DNA from: an uncultured Bacteroides sp.
Lineage (GTDB): Bacteria; Bacteroidota; Bacteroidia; Bacteroidales; Bacteroidaceae
Reading direction: 5' to 3'
Assembly: GCA_949296855.1 (NCBI GenBank)
Contig: CASFRN010000052.1
Coordinates: forward strand, 1 to 39,598
Length of the DNA: 39,598 nucleotides
The notes beneath the pieces are model-generated. The model was not told the DNA's origin and searched no databases. It worked only from the letters and a program-made list of their open reading frames with translations. The translations under genes and the position numbers were made by a program. Shown here in pieces: positions 1 to 8,487 of this stretch (position 1 is its first letter; each line of letters starts with the position of its first letter).

Positions 1-168
1 ACAAACTTATATCTGGAATCCGAGACTGTTTTGTCACGGATTCACTAATCATGTGCCATAGTAAACCAAGCAAATGCTTCGAGGCGGTTTTAAGGCAATA
101 CATGGAGATTTGCTGCATATACGTTTTAGAGAAAAGATAGGAAAAAAAGGTGAACAAGCCGCATTAAA

Positions 169-200
169 TCTGTCAGTCTGACAAAAAATCACTACCTTTG
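169..200 (+). promoter_or_regulatory. grpE-dnaJ promoter with palindromic operator candidate
   Basis: A Bacteroidota -7 box TACCTTTG lies at 193-200, and a one-mismatch -33 element (TCTG, 169-172) lies 20 nt upstream. A perfect 6-bp inverted repeat around one central base, TGTCAGTCTGACA, occupies 171-183 and therefore overlaps the -33 region. It is not the CIRCE element of HrcA. A heat-shock regulator or sigma-related site is an inference from position only. I recognise no gene in 1-168. A lone minus-strand -7-like box (2-9) may serve a gene to the left of the window. Confidence 0.6.
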
Positions 201-280
201 CACCCGTTTTCCCAACTTTACGCCTTTAGGCACGGATTTTGTAGGGACACATGAAAGAACAATAAAAACACCATATAATC

Positions 281-859
281 ATGAGCAAAGAAAATCATCA
301 AGAAGAAGAACTGAAACAGAACGAAGCGGCTCAAGCGGCAGAGACACAAACGGAAAAGACATCCCAGACCGCCGAAGAGCAAGAGTTGACGGGCGAAGAA
401 AAGCTGCAAAAAGAACTGGATGCCGCCAACCGAACCATCGAGGAGCAAAAAGACAAATACTTGCGCCTGTCGGCCGAATTCGACAATTACCGCAAACGTA
501 CGATGAAAGAAAAAGCCGAACTTATCAAAAACGGCGGCGAAAAGACCATCAGTGCCATACTCCCGATATTAGACGATATGGAACGCGCGCTGCAAAACGC
601 ACGGAAAGCAGAAGACATCCAAGCGGTATGCGAAGGCATTGAATTGATCTCGCAAAAGTTCCAGAAAGTGCTCGCGCAGGAAGGGCTTCAAAAAATGGAG
701 CCGGTAGGGAAAGACTTCGATACCGATTTCCACGAAGCCGTCGCACTGGTTCCAGCTCCCGCAGAAGACCAAAAAGGGAAAGTGCTGGACTGTGTACAAA
801 CCGGCTATACATTGAACGATAAAGTAATCCGCCACGCAAAAGTCGTTGTTGCACAATAA
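281..859 (+). CDS. grpE: GrpE nucleotide exchange factor
   Basis: GrpE releases ADP from DnaK, so it drives the Hsp70 refolding cycle in the cytoplasm. The 192-residue protein has the usual three parts: a charged Glu/Gln-rich disordered start (about 1-45), a long helical coiled-coil region (about 45-130), and the C-terminal beta-wing with the family signature around FDTDFHEAV and VLDCVQTGYTLND ending in RHAKVVVAQ. The length fits the family. The ATG at 281 is the first start after the promoter. dnaJ follows after 18 nt, so the two are almost certainly one transcript. dnaK is not in this window. Confidence 0.97.
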   Translation: MSKENHQEEELKQNEAAQAAETQTEKTSQTAEEQELTGEEKLQKELDAANRTIEEQKDKYLRLSAEFDNYRKRTMKEKAELIKNGGEKTISAILPILDDMERALQNARKAEDIQAVCEGIELISQKFQKVLAQEGLQKMEPVGKDFDTDFHEAVALVPAPAEDQKGKVLDCVQTGYTLNDKVIRHAKVVVAQ

Positions 860-877
860 TTAAAAGGTTGATTGGTT

Positions 878-2044
878 ATGGCAAAAAGAGACTACTACGA
901 AGTATTAGGGGTGGAGAAATCGGCCTCGGCAGACGAAATAAAGAAAGCATACCGCAAGAAAGCGATTCAGTACCATCCTGACCGGAATCCCGGAGACAAG
1001 GAAGCCGAAGAGAAATTCAAGGAAGCCGCAGAAGCGTACGAAGTGTTAAGCAATCCGGACAAACGTGCCCGGTATGACCAGTTCGGCTTTGCCGGAGTGG
1101 ACGGAGCCGCAGGCGGAGGAGGCTTCGGAGGGTTCAGCGGCGGTATGTCCATGGATGACATCTTCTCCATGTTCGGCGATATATTCGGCGGAAGGGGAGG
1201 TTTCGGAGGTTTCAGCGGAGGAAGCCAGACGCGCCAACGCCGCTACAGGGGTTCAGACTTGCGCGTAAAAGTCAAACTGACACTGAAAGAAATCTCCACT
1301 GGAGTGGAAAAGAAATTCAAGCTGAAAAAATACGTCCAATGTAGCCACTGCCATGGCACAGGAGCCGAAGGGAATAGCGGAACAGAAACCTGTCCTACTT
1401 GTCACGGAACAGGAAGCGTAACCCGCACGCAACAAAGCATCTTCGGGATGATGCAAACCCAAACCGTATGCCCGCAGTGTGGAGGCGAAGGCAAAATCAT
1501 AAAAAACAAATGTAAGGAATGCGACGGCGAAGGCATTGTTTACGGCGAAGAAATAGTAACCGTAAAGATTCCGGCAGGCGTGGCAGAAGGTATGCAAGTC
1601 ACAATCAACGGGAAAGGCAATGCCGGCAAGCATAACGGCGTAGCGGGCGACTTATTGGTCTTGATAGAAGAGGAAAAGCATCCGGAATTGATACGTGATG
1701 AAAGCGACTTGATTTACAATCTTTTGTTAAGCGTCCCTACAGCCGCCTTGGGCGGTACGGTAGAAATACCTACTATCGACGGCAAAGCCAAGATAAAAAT
1801 CGAGCCGGGCACACAACCGGGCAAGGTATTGCGCTTGCGCGGTAAAGGACTTCCCCAAATTAACAGCTACGGGTATAACACTGGCACAGGCGACTTATTA
1901 GTCAACGTGAGTGTATACATACCCGAAAAACTGAATAAAGAAGAACGCCAAGCATTAGAGAAATGGCAAGAATCGGAAAGCTTCAAACCGAACATGACTC
2001 TGAAGGAGAAGATTTTCAAGAAATTCAGAAGCTTGTTCGAATAA
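878..2044 (+). CDS. dnaJ: Chaperone DnaJ (Hsp40)
   Basis: DnaJ delivers unfolded clients to DnaK and stimulates its ATPase. The 388-residue protein shows the full type I architecture: J domain with HPD at residues 33-35, a Gly/Phe-rich linker (about 75-120), four CxxCxGxG zinc-binding repeats ([24 protein letters not shown], and CKECDGEG), then the two beta-barrel client-binding domains and a dimerisation tail. I place the start at the ATG at 878 ([11 protein letters not shown]). The frame is open back to a TTG at 872, but DnaJ proteins begin at MAKRDYYE. An AAAGG motif at 863-867 precedes it. Co-transcribed with grpE. Confidence 0.98.
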   Translation: MAKRDYYEVLGVEKSASADEIKKAYRKKAIQYHPDRNPGDKEAEEKFKEAAEAYEVLSNPDKRARYDQFGFAGVDGAAGGGGFGGFSGGMSMDDIFSMFGDIFGGRGGFGGFSGGSQTRQRRYRGSDLRVKVKLTLKEISTGVEKKFKLKKYVQCSHCHGTGAEGNSGTETCPTCHGTGSVTRTQQSIFGMMQTQTVCPQCGGEGKIIKNKCKECDGEGIVYGEEIVTVKIPAGVAEGMQVTINGKGNAGKHNGVAGDLLVLIEEEKHPELIRDESDLIYNLLLSVPTAALGGTVEIPTIDGKAKIKIEPGTQPGKVLRLRGKGLPQINSYGYNTGTGDLLVNVSVYIPEKLNKEERQALEKWQESESFKPNMTLKEKIFKKFRSLFE

Positions 2045-2070
2045 AGTGTACGGACATTCATGATTAATTT

Positions 2071-2126
2071 AAACAGAACACAGAGATACGTTAGCGCGAA
2101 GTTTTCCTTCGTGCCTCTGTGCGTTT
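2071..2126. repeat. Intergenic hairpin of the CACAGAG type
   Basis: The gap between dnaJ and the CobW-like gene contains CACAGAG (2079-2085) facing CTCTGTG (2115-2121), with a nested CGAAG (2097-2101) and CTTCG (2107-2111) around a five-base loop. It could act as a weak terminator or mRNA end for dnaJ. It resembles in wording the CACAGATT repeats found later in the window, but the relation is by eye only. Confidence 0.5.
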
Positions 2127-2147
2127 ATAAAGTGTATAAGGAGTAAA

Positions 2148-3344
2148 ATGATGAAAGCGAAAGATATTCCAGTCCTGCTTCTGACCGGCTACCTGGGAAG
2201 CGGAAAGACCACATTGGTAAACCGCATCCTATCCAATAAACGAGGCATCAAGTTTGCCGTCATCGTAAACGATTTAGGCGAAGTAAACATCGATGCTGAC
2301 CTGATACAAAAAGGCGGCATCGTAGACAAGAAAGACGACAGCTTGGTATCACTCCAGAACGGATGCATCTGCTGCACCCTGAAAACCGACCTGATAGAAC
2401 AACTGTTCGAATTAGTGAAAAGCCAACGTTTTGATTACATCGTCATCGAAGCAAGCGGCATTTGCGAACCGGAACCCATCGCACAAACCATCTGTTCCAT
2501 TCCTTCCTTAGGAGGGGCTTATACCAAATACGGCGTGTGCCGTTTAGATTGCATCGCCACGGTAGTAGACGCCCTGCGTATGCAAGACGAATTTGCGTGC
2601 GGGAATAATCTTACCCGCAAAGACATCGACGAAGAAGACATCGAAAACCTCATTATCCAGCAAATTGAATTCTGCAATATCATCCTGCTGAACAAAGCCT
2701 CCGAAGTAAAGCCTGAAGAACTAGACCGTATCAAGCAAATCATCCGAGCCATCCAGCCGGCGGCGGAAATAATCGAATGCGACTATGGCAACGCAGAGCT
2801 TGACAAGCTGCTGAATACACATTCATTCGATTTTGAACGTGTAGCGACTTCAGCCGGATGGGTCAGAGGTATTGAACGTGCGGCAACCGAAGAGGAAGAA
2901 CGTGAAGCACACGGACACGCCGCCGATATGCATCACCACCACGGACATCACCACCATCACGACGAAGGAGAAGCAGAAGAATACGGCATCAGTACCTTTG
3001 TATACTACCGCCGTCCGGCATTCGACATCCATAAACTAGACCATTACATCGCAACCAAATGGCCCAAAGGCATTATCCGCACCAAGGGGGTATGCTACTT
3101 TAGCCATAATCACGACATGTCTTATCTCTTCGAACAGGCGGGAAGACAGAAGCAACTGAAAGAAGCGGGATTGTGGTACGCCACCGCTCCCGAAGAAGAC
3201 CTCGCCAAACTAATGATGCAAGAGCCCGCACTCATGCGTGATTGGGACGAGAAATACGGAGACCGGATGATTAAACTTGTCTTTATCGGACAACATCTCG
3301 ACAAAGAACAAATCACACATGACCTCGATGAATGTCTGGAATAA
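2148..3344 (+). CDS. CobW/COG0523 family metal-chaperone GTPase
   Basis: Members of this G3E GTPase family insert or traffic metals (zinc, cobalt, nickel) with GTP hydrolysis. The 398-residue protein has the P-loop GYLGSGKTT (14-22), the family metal motif CICC (73-76), and a CobW C-terminal domain. Between the two domains, at about 253-275, is a dense His-rich stretch (runs of four and five His), a typical metal-buffering loop. The usual NKxD guanine motif reads NKAS at the corresponding place (ILLNKASEV), a deviation in the fourth position. There are two adjacent ATG codons (2148 and 2151) and I take the first. Which metal and client it serves cannot be read from the sequence, and no zinc-regulated site was seen upstream. 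Confidence 0.88.
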   Translation: MMKAKDIPVLLLTGYLGSGKTTLVNRILSNKRGIKFAVIVNDLGEVNIDADLIQKGGIVDKKDDSLVSLQNGCICCTLKTDLIEQLFELVKSQRFDYIVIEASGICEPEPIAQTICSIPSLGGAYTKYGVCRLDCIATVVDALRMQDEFACGNNLTRKDIDEEDIENLIIQQIEFCNIILLNKASEVKPEELDRIKQIIRAIQPAAEIIECDYGNAELDKLLNTHSFDFERVATSAGWVRGIERAATEEEEREAHGHAADMHHHHGHHHHHDEGEAEEYGISTFVYYRRPAFDIHKLDHYIATKWPKGIIRTKGVCYFSHNHDMSYLFEQAGRQKQLKEAGLWYATAPEEDLAKLMMQEPALMRDWDEKYGDRMIKLVFIGQHLDKEQITHDLDECLE

Positions 3345-3374
3345 TTTTCCCACCCCAAAACGACATAAATATAT

Positions 3375-3971
3375 ATGGAAATAACAAGTGCCAAATTTGC
3401 AATAAGTAATTCGCGGGCGGATATGTGCCCGAAAAGCGATTTGCCCGAATACGCGTTCGTCGGACGTTCCAACGTAGGCAAATCCAGCCTAATCAATATG
3501 TTGACCAACAATTCCAAACTGGCCATGACATCGTCTACACCCGGAAAGACACTGTTAATCAACCATTTTATTATCAACAATGCATGGTATCTAGTTGACC
3601 TGCCGGGATACGGATATGCACAACGCGGAAAAAAAGTAATGGAAGACATTAAAAACCTTATCCAACATTACATTTTAGAACGCACACAGATGACGTGTCT
3701 GTTTGTCTTGATAGACAGTCGGTTGGAGCCACAAAAGATTGATTTGGCATTCATCGAATGGTTAGGTGAGAACGGCATACCTTTTGCATTGGTATTCACC
3801 AAAGCCGATAAACAAAACATATCGAAAACCCGACAAAACGTGAACCGATTTCTCGACACATTAAAAGAACAATGGGAAGAACTTCCTCTACATTTTATCA
3901 CATCGGCCGAAAAAAAGACAGGAAGGAAAGAGCTTCTTGACTACATCGAATCGATTAACCGTTCTTTATAA
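3375..3971 (+). CDS. engB: Ribosome biogenesis GTPase EngB/YihA (YsxC)
   Basis: EngB is a small TRAFAC GTPase needed for assembly of the large ribosomal subunit. All G motifs are visible: G1 [10 protein letters not shown]2 within TPGKT, G3 DLPGYG, G4 TKAD, and G5 SAEKKTG. The length of 198 residues is normal. It starts 30 nt after the CobW-like gene, so the two may be cotranscribed, and it ends at a strong hairpin shared with the convergent ABC-F gene. Confidence 0.96.
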   Translation: MEITSAKFAISNSRADMCPKSDLPEYAFVGRSNVGKSSLINMLTNNSKLAMTSSTPGKTLLINHFIINNAWYLVDLPGYGYAQRGKKVMEDIKNLIQHYILERTQMTCLFVLIDSRLEPQKIDLAFIEWLGENGIPFALVFTKADKQNISKTRQNVNRFLDTLKEQWEELPLHFITSAEKKTGRKELLDYIESINRSL

Positions 3972-3984
3972 ATCAGCTACGTAT

Positions 3985-4042
3985 GTGTATACGAATTAAA
4001 CGCAGAAGCATGGAAGCGTTTCTGCGTTTAATTCGTATACAC
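3985..4042. terminator. Bidirectional hairpin terminator between engB and the ABC-F gene
   Basis: A perfect 23-bp inverted repeat (arms 3985-4007 and 4020-4042) encloses a 12-nt loop. It lies between the engB stop (3971) and the ABC-F stop (4048) of two convergent genes. The arms have T-rich and A-rich segments, so either direction could terminate here. Confidence 0.8.
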
Positions 4043-4047
4043 AACAC

Positions 4048-5919
4048 TCATCCTTCTATTTCGCTCAGTTCCAGCCAACGCATGGTCTTTTCATCCAATT
4101 CTTTATCAAGAGCAGGAAGACGCTTTGATTTCTCGGTCAGTTCCTCCACTCCCAATGCCCCGCTACAAAGTGCCGCTTCTATCAATTTTTTCTCATCTTC
4201 CAACGCGGCTATCTCTTGCTCCAAGCACTCAAACTCTTTTTTCTCTTTAAACGTCATGCGGCGTTTCCCTTCCGGACGTTCCCTGCGATCCGGCTTTTCC
4301 TTTTTCGATTGCGGAGCGTTCTCTTTTTCAAAATCGGCTTTCGCCGCTTTCCATTCCCGATAATCGGTATAATTACCGGGAAAATCACGAATGTCACCTT
4401 GCCCGTTAAAGACCAGCAAATGGTCTACTACCTTATCCATAAAATAACGGTCATGGCTTACCACGATAACGCATCCCTTAAAACCTTGCAAATATTCTTC
4501 CAACACTTGCAACGTCACGATATCAAGGTCGTTGGTCGGTTCGTCCAGCACCAAGAAGTTGGGATTCTTCATCAAAACCATACACAGGTACAGCCTACGG
4601 CGTTCCCCGCCGCTCAGTTTATATACATAACTGTACTGCTTTTCGGGCGGAAAAAGGAAATGTTGCAAAAATTGAGAAGCCGTAAGCCGCTTACCGTTCC
4701 CCAATTCTATCACTTCAGCTACCGACGTAATGACATCAATCACTTTCATCTGTGCGTCGAACTTCAGCCCTTCTTGCGAATAATAGCCGAAACGTACAGT
4801 CTCGCCGACATCAAGTGCCCCGCTGTCTGGCTTTTCCAACCCCATCAGAATCTTAATGAAAGTAGACTTACCCGTACCGTTATTGCCTATAATGCCCATT
4901 TTCTCGTAACGGGAAAAAACATACGAAAAGTCATCCAATATCGTAAGGTCTCCAAACCGCTTGCACAAATGGTCTGCCTCAAAAATCTTCGAACCGATAT
5001 AAGATGCCTTTACATCCAATTTTACATTGGTATCGTAAGAACGCCGCTTAGCCACTTTTTCCAATTCATAAAACGCTTCTTCCCGATACCGAGCCTTATG
5101 CCCGCGCGCTTGAGGCATACGGCGCATCCATTCCAGTTCGGTACGATAAAGATTATTCGCACGAGCTACCTCGGCATTAGCGGCATCAACACGTTCCTGA
5201 CGTTTTGCCAAATAATAGCTGTAATTACCCTTATACGAATACAACCCACAATCGTCTATTTCCATGATTTCAGAACATACCCGGTCTAAAAAATAACGAT
5301 CGTGTGTCACCATGAGCAGACTCAGCTTCGAACGCCCTAAATAACCTTCCAACCATTCGGTCATATCTAAGTCCAAATGATTGGTAGGCTCGTCTAAAAT
5401 CAACAAGTCGGGTTCTGTAATCAAGACATTGGCCAAAGCGACACGCTTCAACTGCCCGCCGGAAAGATGCTTAACCAGTTGGTTAAAATCATGTATTTTC
5501 AGTTGCGAAAGGATTTGCTTGACTTTCCGTTCATAATCCCATGTTTTTTCATGCTCCATCCGTTCCAACAGGACATCCAATCCCGGATTGCCCGGCGTAG
5601 CCATGCACCGTTCGTATTCCTTGATAACTTCGGTCACGCCATTGCCATGCGAAAAGCAGGCTTCGAGTACAGACAAATCTTCAGGATAAACCGGACTTTG
5701 CTCCAAATAACCTATACGCAAATCACGCCGATAAGTAATTTGCCCCTCGTCATACCCTTCTTTTCCTGCCAAGATATTTAATAAGGTAGTCTTTCCGCTA
5801 CCGTTCTTCGCTATCAGTCCGACGCGCTGGCCTTGAGCTATGCCAAACGATATGCCTTGAAACAACAACAGGTCACCAAATGATTTCGTTAAGTTTTCTA
5901 CTTGCAAATAAGATACCAT
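4048..5919 (-). CDS. ABC-F family ATPase, Uup-like
   Basis: ABC-F proteins are soluble tandem ATPases that act on the ribosome. The Uup branch is linked to translation quality control and to branched or transposon DNA intermediates. The 623-residue protein has two cassettes: Walker A GLIAKNGSGKTT (34-45), signature LSGGQLKR, and Walker B LLILDEPTNHLD, then GIIGNNGTGKST, LSGGERRR, and LVLDEPTNDLD. They are joined by a charged linker (WMRRMPQARGHKAR region). The basic C-terminal extension followed by a coiled coil is Uup-like. No membrane segments are present. The frame is open to 5985, but the ATG at 5919 is chosen because a good promoter lies at 5932-5964 and the family start (MVSYLQVENLTKSFG) is there. 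Confidence 0.9.
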   Translation of the reverse strand: MVSYLQVENLTKSFGDLLLFQGISFGIAQGQRVGLIAKNGSGKTTLLNILAGKEGYDEGQITYRRDLRIGYLEQSPVYPEDLSVLEACFSHGNGVTEVIKEYERCMATPGNPGLDVLLERMEHEKTWDYERKVKQILSQLKIHDFNQLVKHLSGGQLKRVALANVLITEPDLLILDEPTNHLDLDMTEWLEGYLGRSKLSLLMVTHDRYFLDRVCSEIMEIDDCGLYSYKGNYSYYLAKRQERVDAANAEVARANNLYRTELEWMRRMPQARGHKARYREEAFYELEKVAKRRSYDTNVKLDVKASYIGSKIFEADHLCKRFGDLTILDDFSYVFSRYEKMGIIGNNGTGKSTFIKILMGLEKPDSGALDVGETVRFGYYSQEGLKFDAQMKVIDVITSVAEVIELGNGKRLTASQFLQHFLFPPEKQYSYVYKLSGGERRRLYLCMVLMKNPNFLVLDEPTNDLDIVTLQVLEEYLQGFKGCVIVVSHDRYFMDKVVDHLLVFNGQGDIRDFPGNYTDYREWKAAKADFEKENAPQSKKEKPDRRERPEGKRRMTFKEKKEFECLEQEIAALEDEKKLIEAALCSGALGVEELTEKSKRLPALDKELDEKTMRWLELSEIEG

Positions 5920-5931
5920 AAATTTAAAATG

Positions 5932-5964
5932 CAAAGTTAAAAATAAAGGACGAGTTTTATCAAA
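5932..5964 (-). promoter_or_regulatory. Promoter of the ABC-F gene
   Basis: On the minus strand TTTG (5964-5961) is followed after 21 nt by TAACTTTG (5939-5932), a near-consensus Bacteroidota promoter. It overlaps the last codons of the upstream DUF3805-like gene. Transcription would begin only a few bases before the ATG at 5919, implying a very short leader. Confidence 0.7.
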
Positions 5965-6793
5965 GCGCATGCTCCACTTCGGCACGGATACGCAAATATT
6001 CGTCTTTCAGATTACACGGTTTTCCATTACTTACAGCGTCCCATATTAGTTTGGTAGGATACACCACTACATCCGTATCGGCAAAACGCAAAGCGGGATA
6101 TTCCTGCTTTCCGTCAATCATTGTCACCCAATCCATTCCGTCCATTTCATTCACCAATATCGTGCCGAATGCAATGCCAAAACTTTCCCATACCTGCCGT
6201 TGCTCAGCCTTGAAGCGTCCGCTGTCCATCACCTGCTGAATGCGATCGATATCTTCTTCACATCCCGTAAAGTCTTTGGCCAATTGCTTTTTGATAGCCG
6301 ATACCGCCCAATCGTACGCTTCGTTGATGGATTCGATTTCGAGCACCCTGACAGGTATCATGGCTTTCCAAGGCCTGTCATTCATTTGACGTATCCGAAG
6401 CGATGCAACAACCTCTTCGGCCACCTTAACGCCTTCTCCCTTTGCCACCGTAAACGAACATTCCAACAACATATCACCATGTCCTGTTATCCAGAAATGC
6501 GCTGTATACCAATTTCCTTTTTCCTGAAAGCTTTCAGCCCAATACACACACTCCCAATTACCGCACCGCACGAGCGTTGCCCCACGAGTATGTTTTAACT
6601 CTTCATTCATTTCCGCCCTCGCATATCCGCGGTTATCACCCCGGTAAGCCGAAATACGGAAGTTACCAGTCCATTTGTCTGGATTATAAAACAAAAAACT
6701 CTCCTCGGTATCTTCAAACTCACGCCAATCGGACGGATACTCCAACGAGAACCAAGAACCGGGCGAAATATATATCCTTTTATTTTGTTCCAT
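5960..6793 (-). CDS. DUF3805/DUF3806-like protein of unknown function
   Basis: The 277-residue protein has no signal peptide or membrane segment. The N-terminal half (about 1-135) looks like a small beta-rich domain (YISPGSWFSLEYPSDW, then repeated strands). The C-terminal half (about 140-277) is alpha/beta and ends in a segment containing DTDVVVYPTKLIWDAV. The two-part arrangement matches my memory of the DUF3805 plus DUF3806 pair common in Bacteroides, which I could not check. It sits 20 nt downstream of the transglutaminase-like gene, so the two are likely cotranscribed. No function is known to me. Confidence 0.7.
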   Translation of the reverse strand: MEQNKRIYISPGSWFSLEYPSDWREFEDTEESFLFYNPDKWTGNFRISAYRGDNRGYARAEMNEELKHTRGATLVRCGNWECVYWAESFQEKGNWYTAHFWITGHGDMLLECSFTVAKGEGVKVAEEVVASLRIRQMNDRPWKAMIPVRVLEIESINEAYDWAVSAIKKQLAKDFTGCEEDIDRIQQVMDSGRFKAEQRQVWESFGIAFGTILVNEMDGMDWVTMIDGKQEYPALRFADTDVVVYPTKLIWDAVSNGKPCNLKDEYLRIRAEVEHAL

Positions 6794-6813
6794 TATGCAT
6801 ATTGTTTTTTTTC

Positions 6814-8019
6814 TTATTTTCCTATCGGTTGTATTTGAGCACGCGTCACCTTGTCTATCTCCAAAAACATATAATTCACTTTACCCGAATGAATCAACGA
6901 CTCGTTCTCGCTATAAATACGGGTGGCATACTCTTTCGATTTTTCAAAAACTAAGCGCGACACACTCTCCTGCGACTTGTCTGCCATAGTCGAATCGAGC
7001 TTCTCCTCGGGAAAGAAATCATCCAAATTAACATCTCCTATCATCGAAGTTTCCAGAAAATGGATGTGCTGATGCATACGGTCGGTGTAATAACCTACAA
7101 ACATATGCTTGGGTGTACGCACCAATATGGGATTGATGTTGATGGCTTTCAGCAACGAAGCGAACAACACGCTCCCGTCCACACAATTGATTTGCGCCGA
7201 AGCCAATGCGTCATCAAAGGTACGTACCCGTTGCGAAAACACCACATTCGAAGACAAGCTGGTATTGCTGATGGAACTGTACTTGAACCCCCGCTTCTGC
7301 AGCACATACCATAAAGCGTAGACCTGCTTGTCCACTGCATCGCTGTTCTTGCTTTGGTATCCCCAAAAACGGTTGACTATGCGTGTGTCCAACGCTTCCC
7401 GCAAAATCACATCAATGTTCGGATTATCTTCATTTACGTATGCGGCAAAAAACTTGCCTGTATCATGGAACTTCATCCGGCTATCTACATATCCCAACAA
7501 ACACTCGTTGACACTGCGCACCGAAAAAGTACGCACATTACTGCCTAATTCATGATTGTTCAGCCTGACCGATACAGACACCGTCAACGGAACAGGCTGC
7601 GTATGCTCACGCAACGTTTCAAACTTCCAAACAATGTCGGGGAAAACCAAATATTCTTTCCACGCTTCGGGCAATATAAACTCAGAAACCGAACGCGAGA
7701 AAAAAGGAGTCTCTTCCACTTCAATCCGCAACTTACTGTTCGCACGCGTATTTTTGATACGGATACCGATACACGACTTCGGATTACCAATGTAATCGGT
7801 ATCCGAAGGAAGTATAAGTTCGGCATCGGTCGTAGCAGTAGAAAGAATCGTCACCGGAAAGATGTTCCCGCCCAATTCGTCTGTTATCTCGAAATCGGAA
7901 CGGAAAGGTTCGTAACGGTAAATGTACCCCACCGAAGCCAACACGATAAATCCGGCCAACACATACGTGGCCAGCTTCCATTTATTCTTTATTCGGAAAA
8001 ACAAATTCCGGATGCTCAT
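6814..8019 (-). CDS. Membrane-anchored transglutaminase-like protein
   Basis: The 401-residue protein has one N-terminal membrane segment (about 17-34) that would place the rest in the periplasm. After a beta-rich region (about 40-175) comes a transglutaminase/papain-like core with a plausible triad: Cys279 in INCVDGS, His305 in PKHMFVGYY, and Glu323 in HFLETSMIG. Such domains cleave or crosslink peptide bonds, but the substrate is unknown. The gene begins 12 nt after the T-run of a predicted terminator that follows ridA, and it leads directly into the DUF3805-like gene. Confidence 0.78.
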   Translation of the reverse strand: MSIRNLFFRIKNKWKLATYVLAGFIVLASVGYIYRYEPFRSDFEITDELGGNIFPVTILSTATTDAELILPSDTDYIGNPKSCIGIRIKNTRANSKLRIEVEETPFFSRSVSEFILPEAWKEYLVFPDIVWKFETLREHTQPVPLTVSVSVRLNNHELGSNVRTFSVRSVNECLLGYVDSRMKFHDTGKFFAAYVNEDNPNIDVILREALDTRIVNRFWGYQSKNSDAVDKQVYALWYVLQKRGFKYSSISNTSLSSNVVFSQRVRTFDDALASAQINCVDGSVLFASLLKAININPILVRTPKHMFVGYYTDRMHQHIHFLETSMIGDVNLDDFFPEEKLDSTMADKSQESVSRLVFEKSKEYATRIYSENESLIHSGKVNYMFLEIDKVTRAQIQPIGK

Positions 8020-8030
8020 ATTCAGACATC

Positions 8031-8097
8031 AAAAAAGGCCACCATACAGCCCGCAAAGCCCGGTATCGCTCTCCCGAACCGTCCTGCGGACTGTATG
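8031..8097 (-). terminator. Intrinsic terminator after ridA
   Basis: On the minus strand, CATACAG plus CCGCA-type arms (8085-8097 and 8043-8055, one mismatch in about 13 pairs) form a long-loop hairpin. A T6 run at 8036-8031 follows. It ends just upstream of the next gene's ATG at 8019, so readthrough would control the transglutaminase-like gene unless that gene has its own start site. Confidence 0.6.
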
Positions 8098-8109
8098 ACG
8101 GGCAGACAA

Positions 8110-8487
8110 TTACCGCACAGCGATACATTCGATTTCCACCAAAGCACCTTTCGGCAACGCCTTGACAGCCACAGCAGAACGGGCAGGGAAATCACCCTCG
8201 AAATACTTAGCATACACACTGTTCATTTCGGCAAACAGAGCCATATCTGCCAAAAACACTGTAGTTTTCACGATATTAGCCGTAGTCAGTCCGGCTTCCG
8301 CCAAAATACTTTTAATGTTCTCGAACGACTGAGTAGTCTGCTCGGCTGCACCGCCCGGAGCAAATTCGCCCGTAGCCGGGTCTACCGGAAGCTGTCCGGA
8401 TACGAAAACCATTCCATTTGCCTCAATGGCCTGACTGTAAGGGCCGATGGCCGCAGGAGCCTTCTCTGTAAAAATCACTTTCTTCAT
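8110..8487 (-). CDS. ridA: RidA family reactive-imine deaminase
   Basis: RidA hydrolyses reactive enamine/imine intermediates (such as 2-aminoacrylate) made by PLP enzymes. It is a cytoplasmic trimer. The 125-residue protein covers the full family: GPYSQA (15-20), VSGQLPVDPATG, and the PARS motif whose Arg103 corresponds by alignment to the catalytic Arg105 of the enterobacterial protein. The C-terminal GALVEIECIAVR follows. The Cys that follows Arg-Ser in enterobacterial RidA is Ala here. It is divergent from rho and is followed by a predicted terminator. Confidence 0.95.
   Translation of the reverse strand: MKKVIFTEKAPAAIGPYSQAIEANGMVFVSGQLPVDPATGEFAPGGAAEQTTQSFENIKSILAEAGLTTANIVKTTVFLADMALFAEMNSVYAKYFEGDFPARSAVAVKALPKGALVEIECIAVR

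Noticed and set aside
171-183. CIRCE element for HrcA upstream of grpE
   Set aside because: The palindrome does not contain TTAGCACTC or GAGTGCTAA and has a 1-nt rather than 9-nt centre.
4216-5289. Long plus-strand open frame opposite the ABC-F gene
   Set aside because: It lies antisense to conserved ABC cassettes; its sequence shows no domain or start signal.
8110-8487. RidA lacking the catalytic arginine
   Set aside because: The residue before LPK is Ala, but counting along the family shows that the catalytic Arg is the one in PARS, which is present (Arg103).
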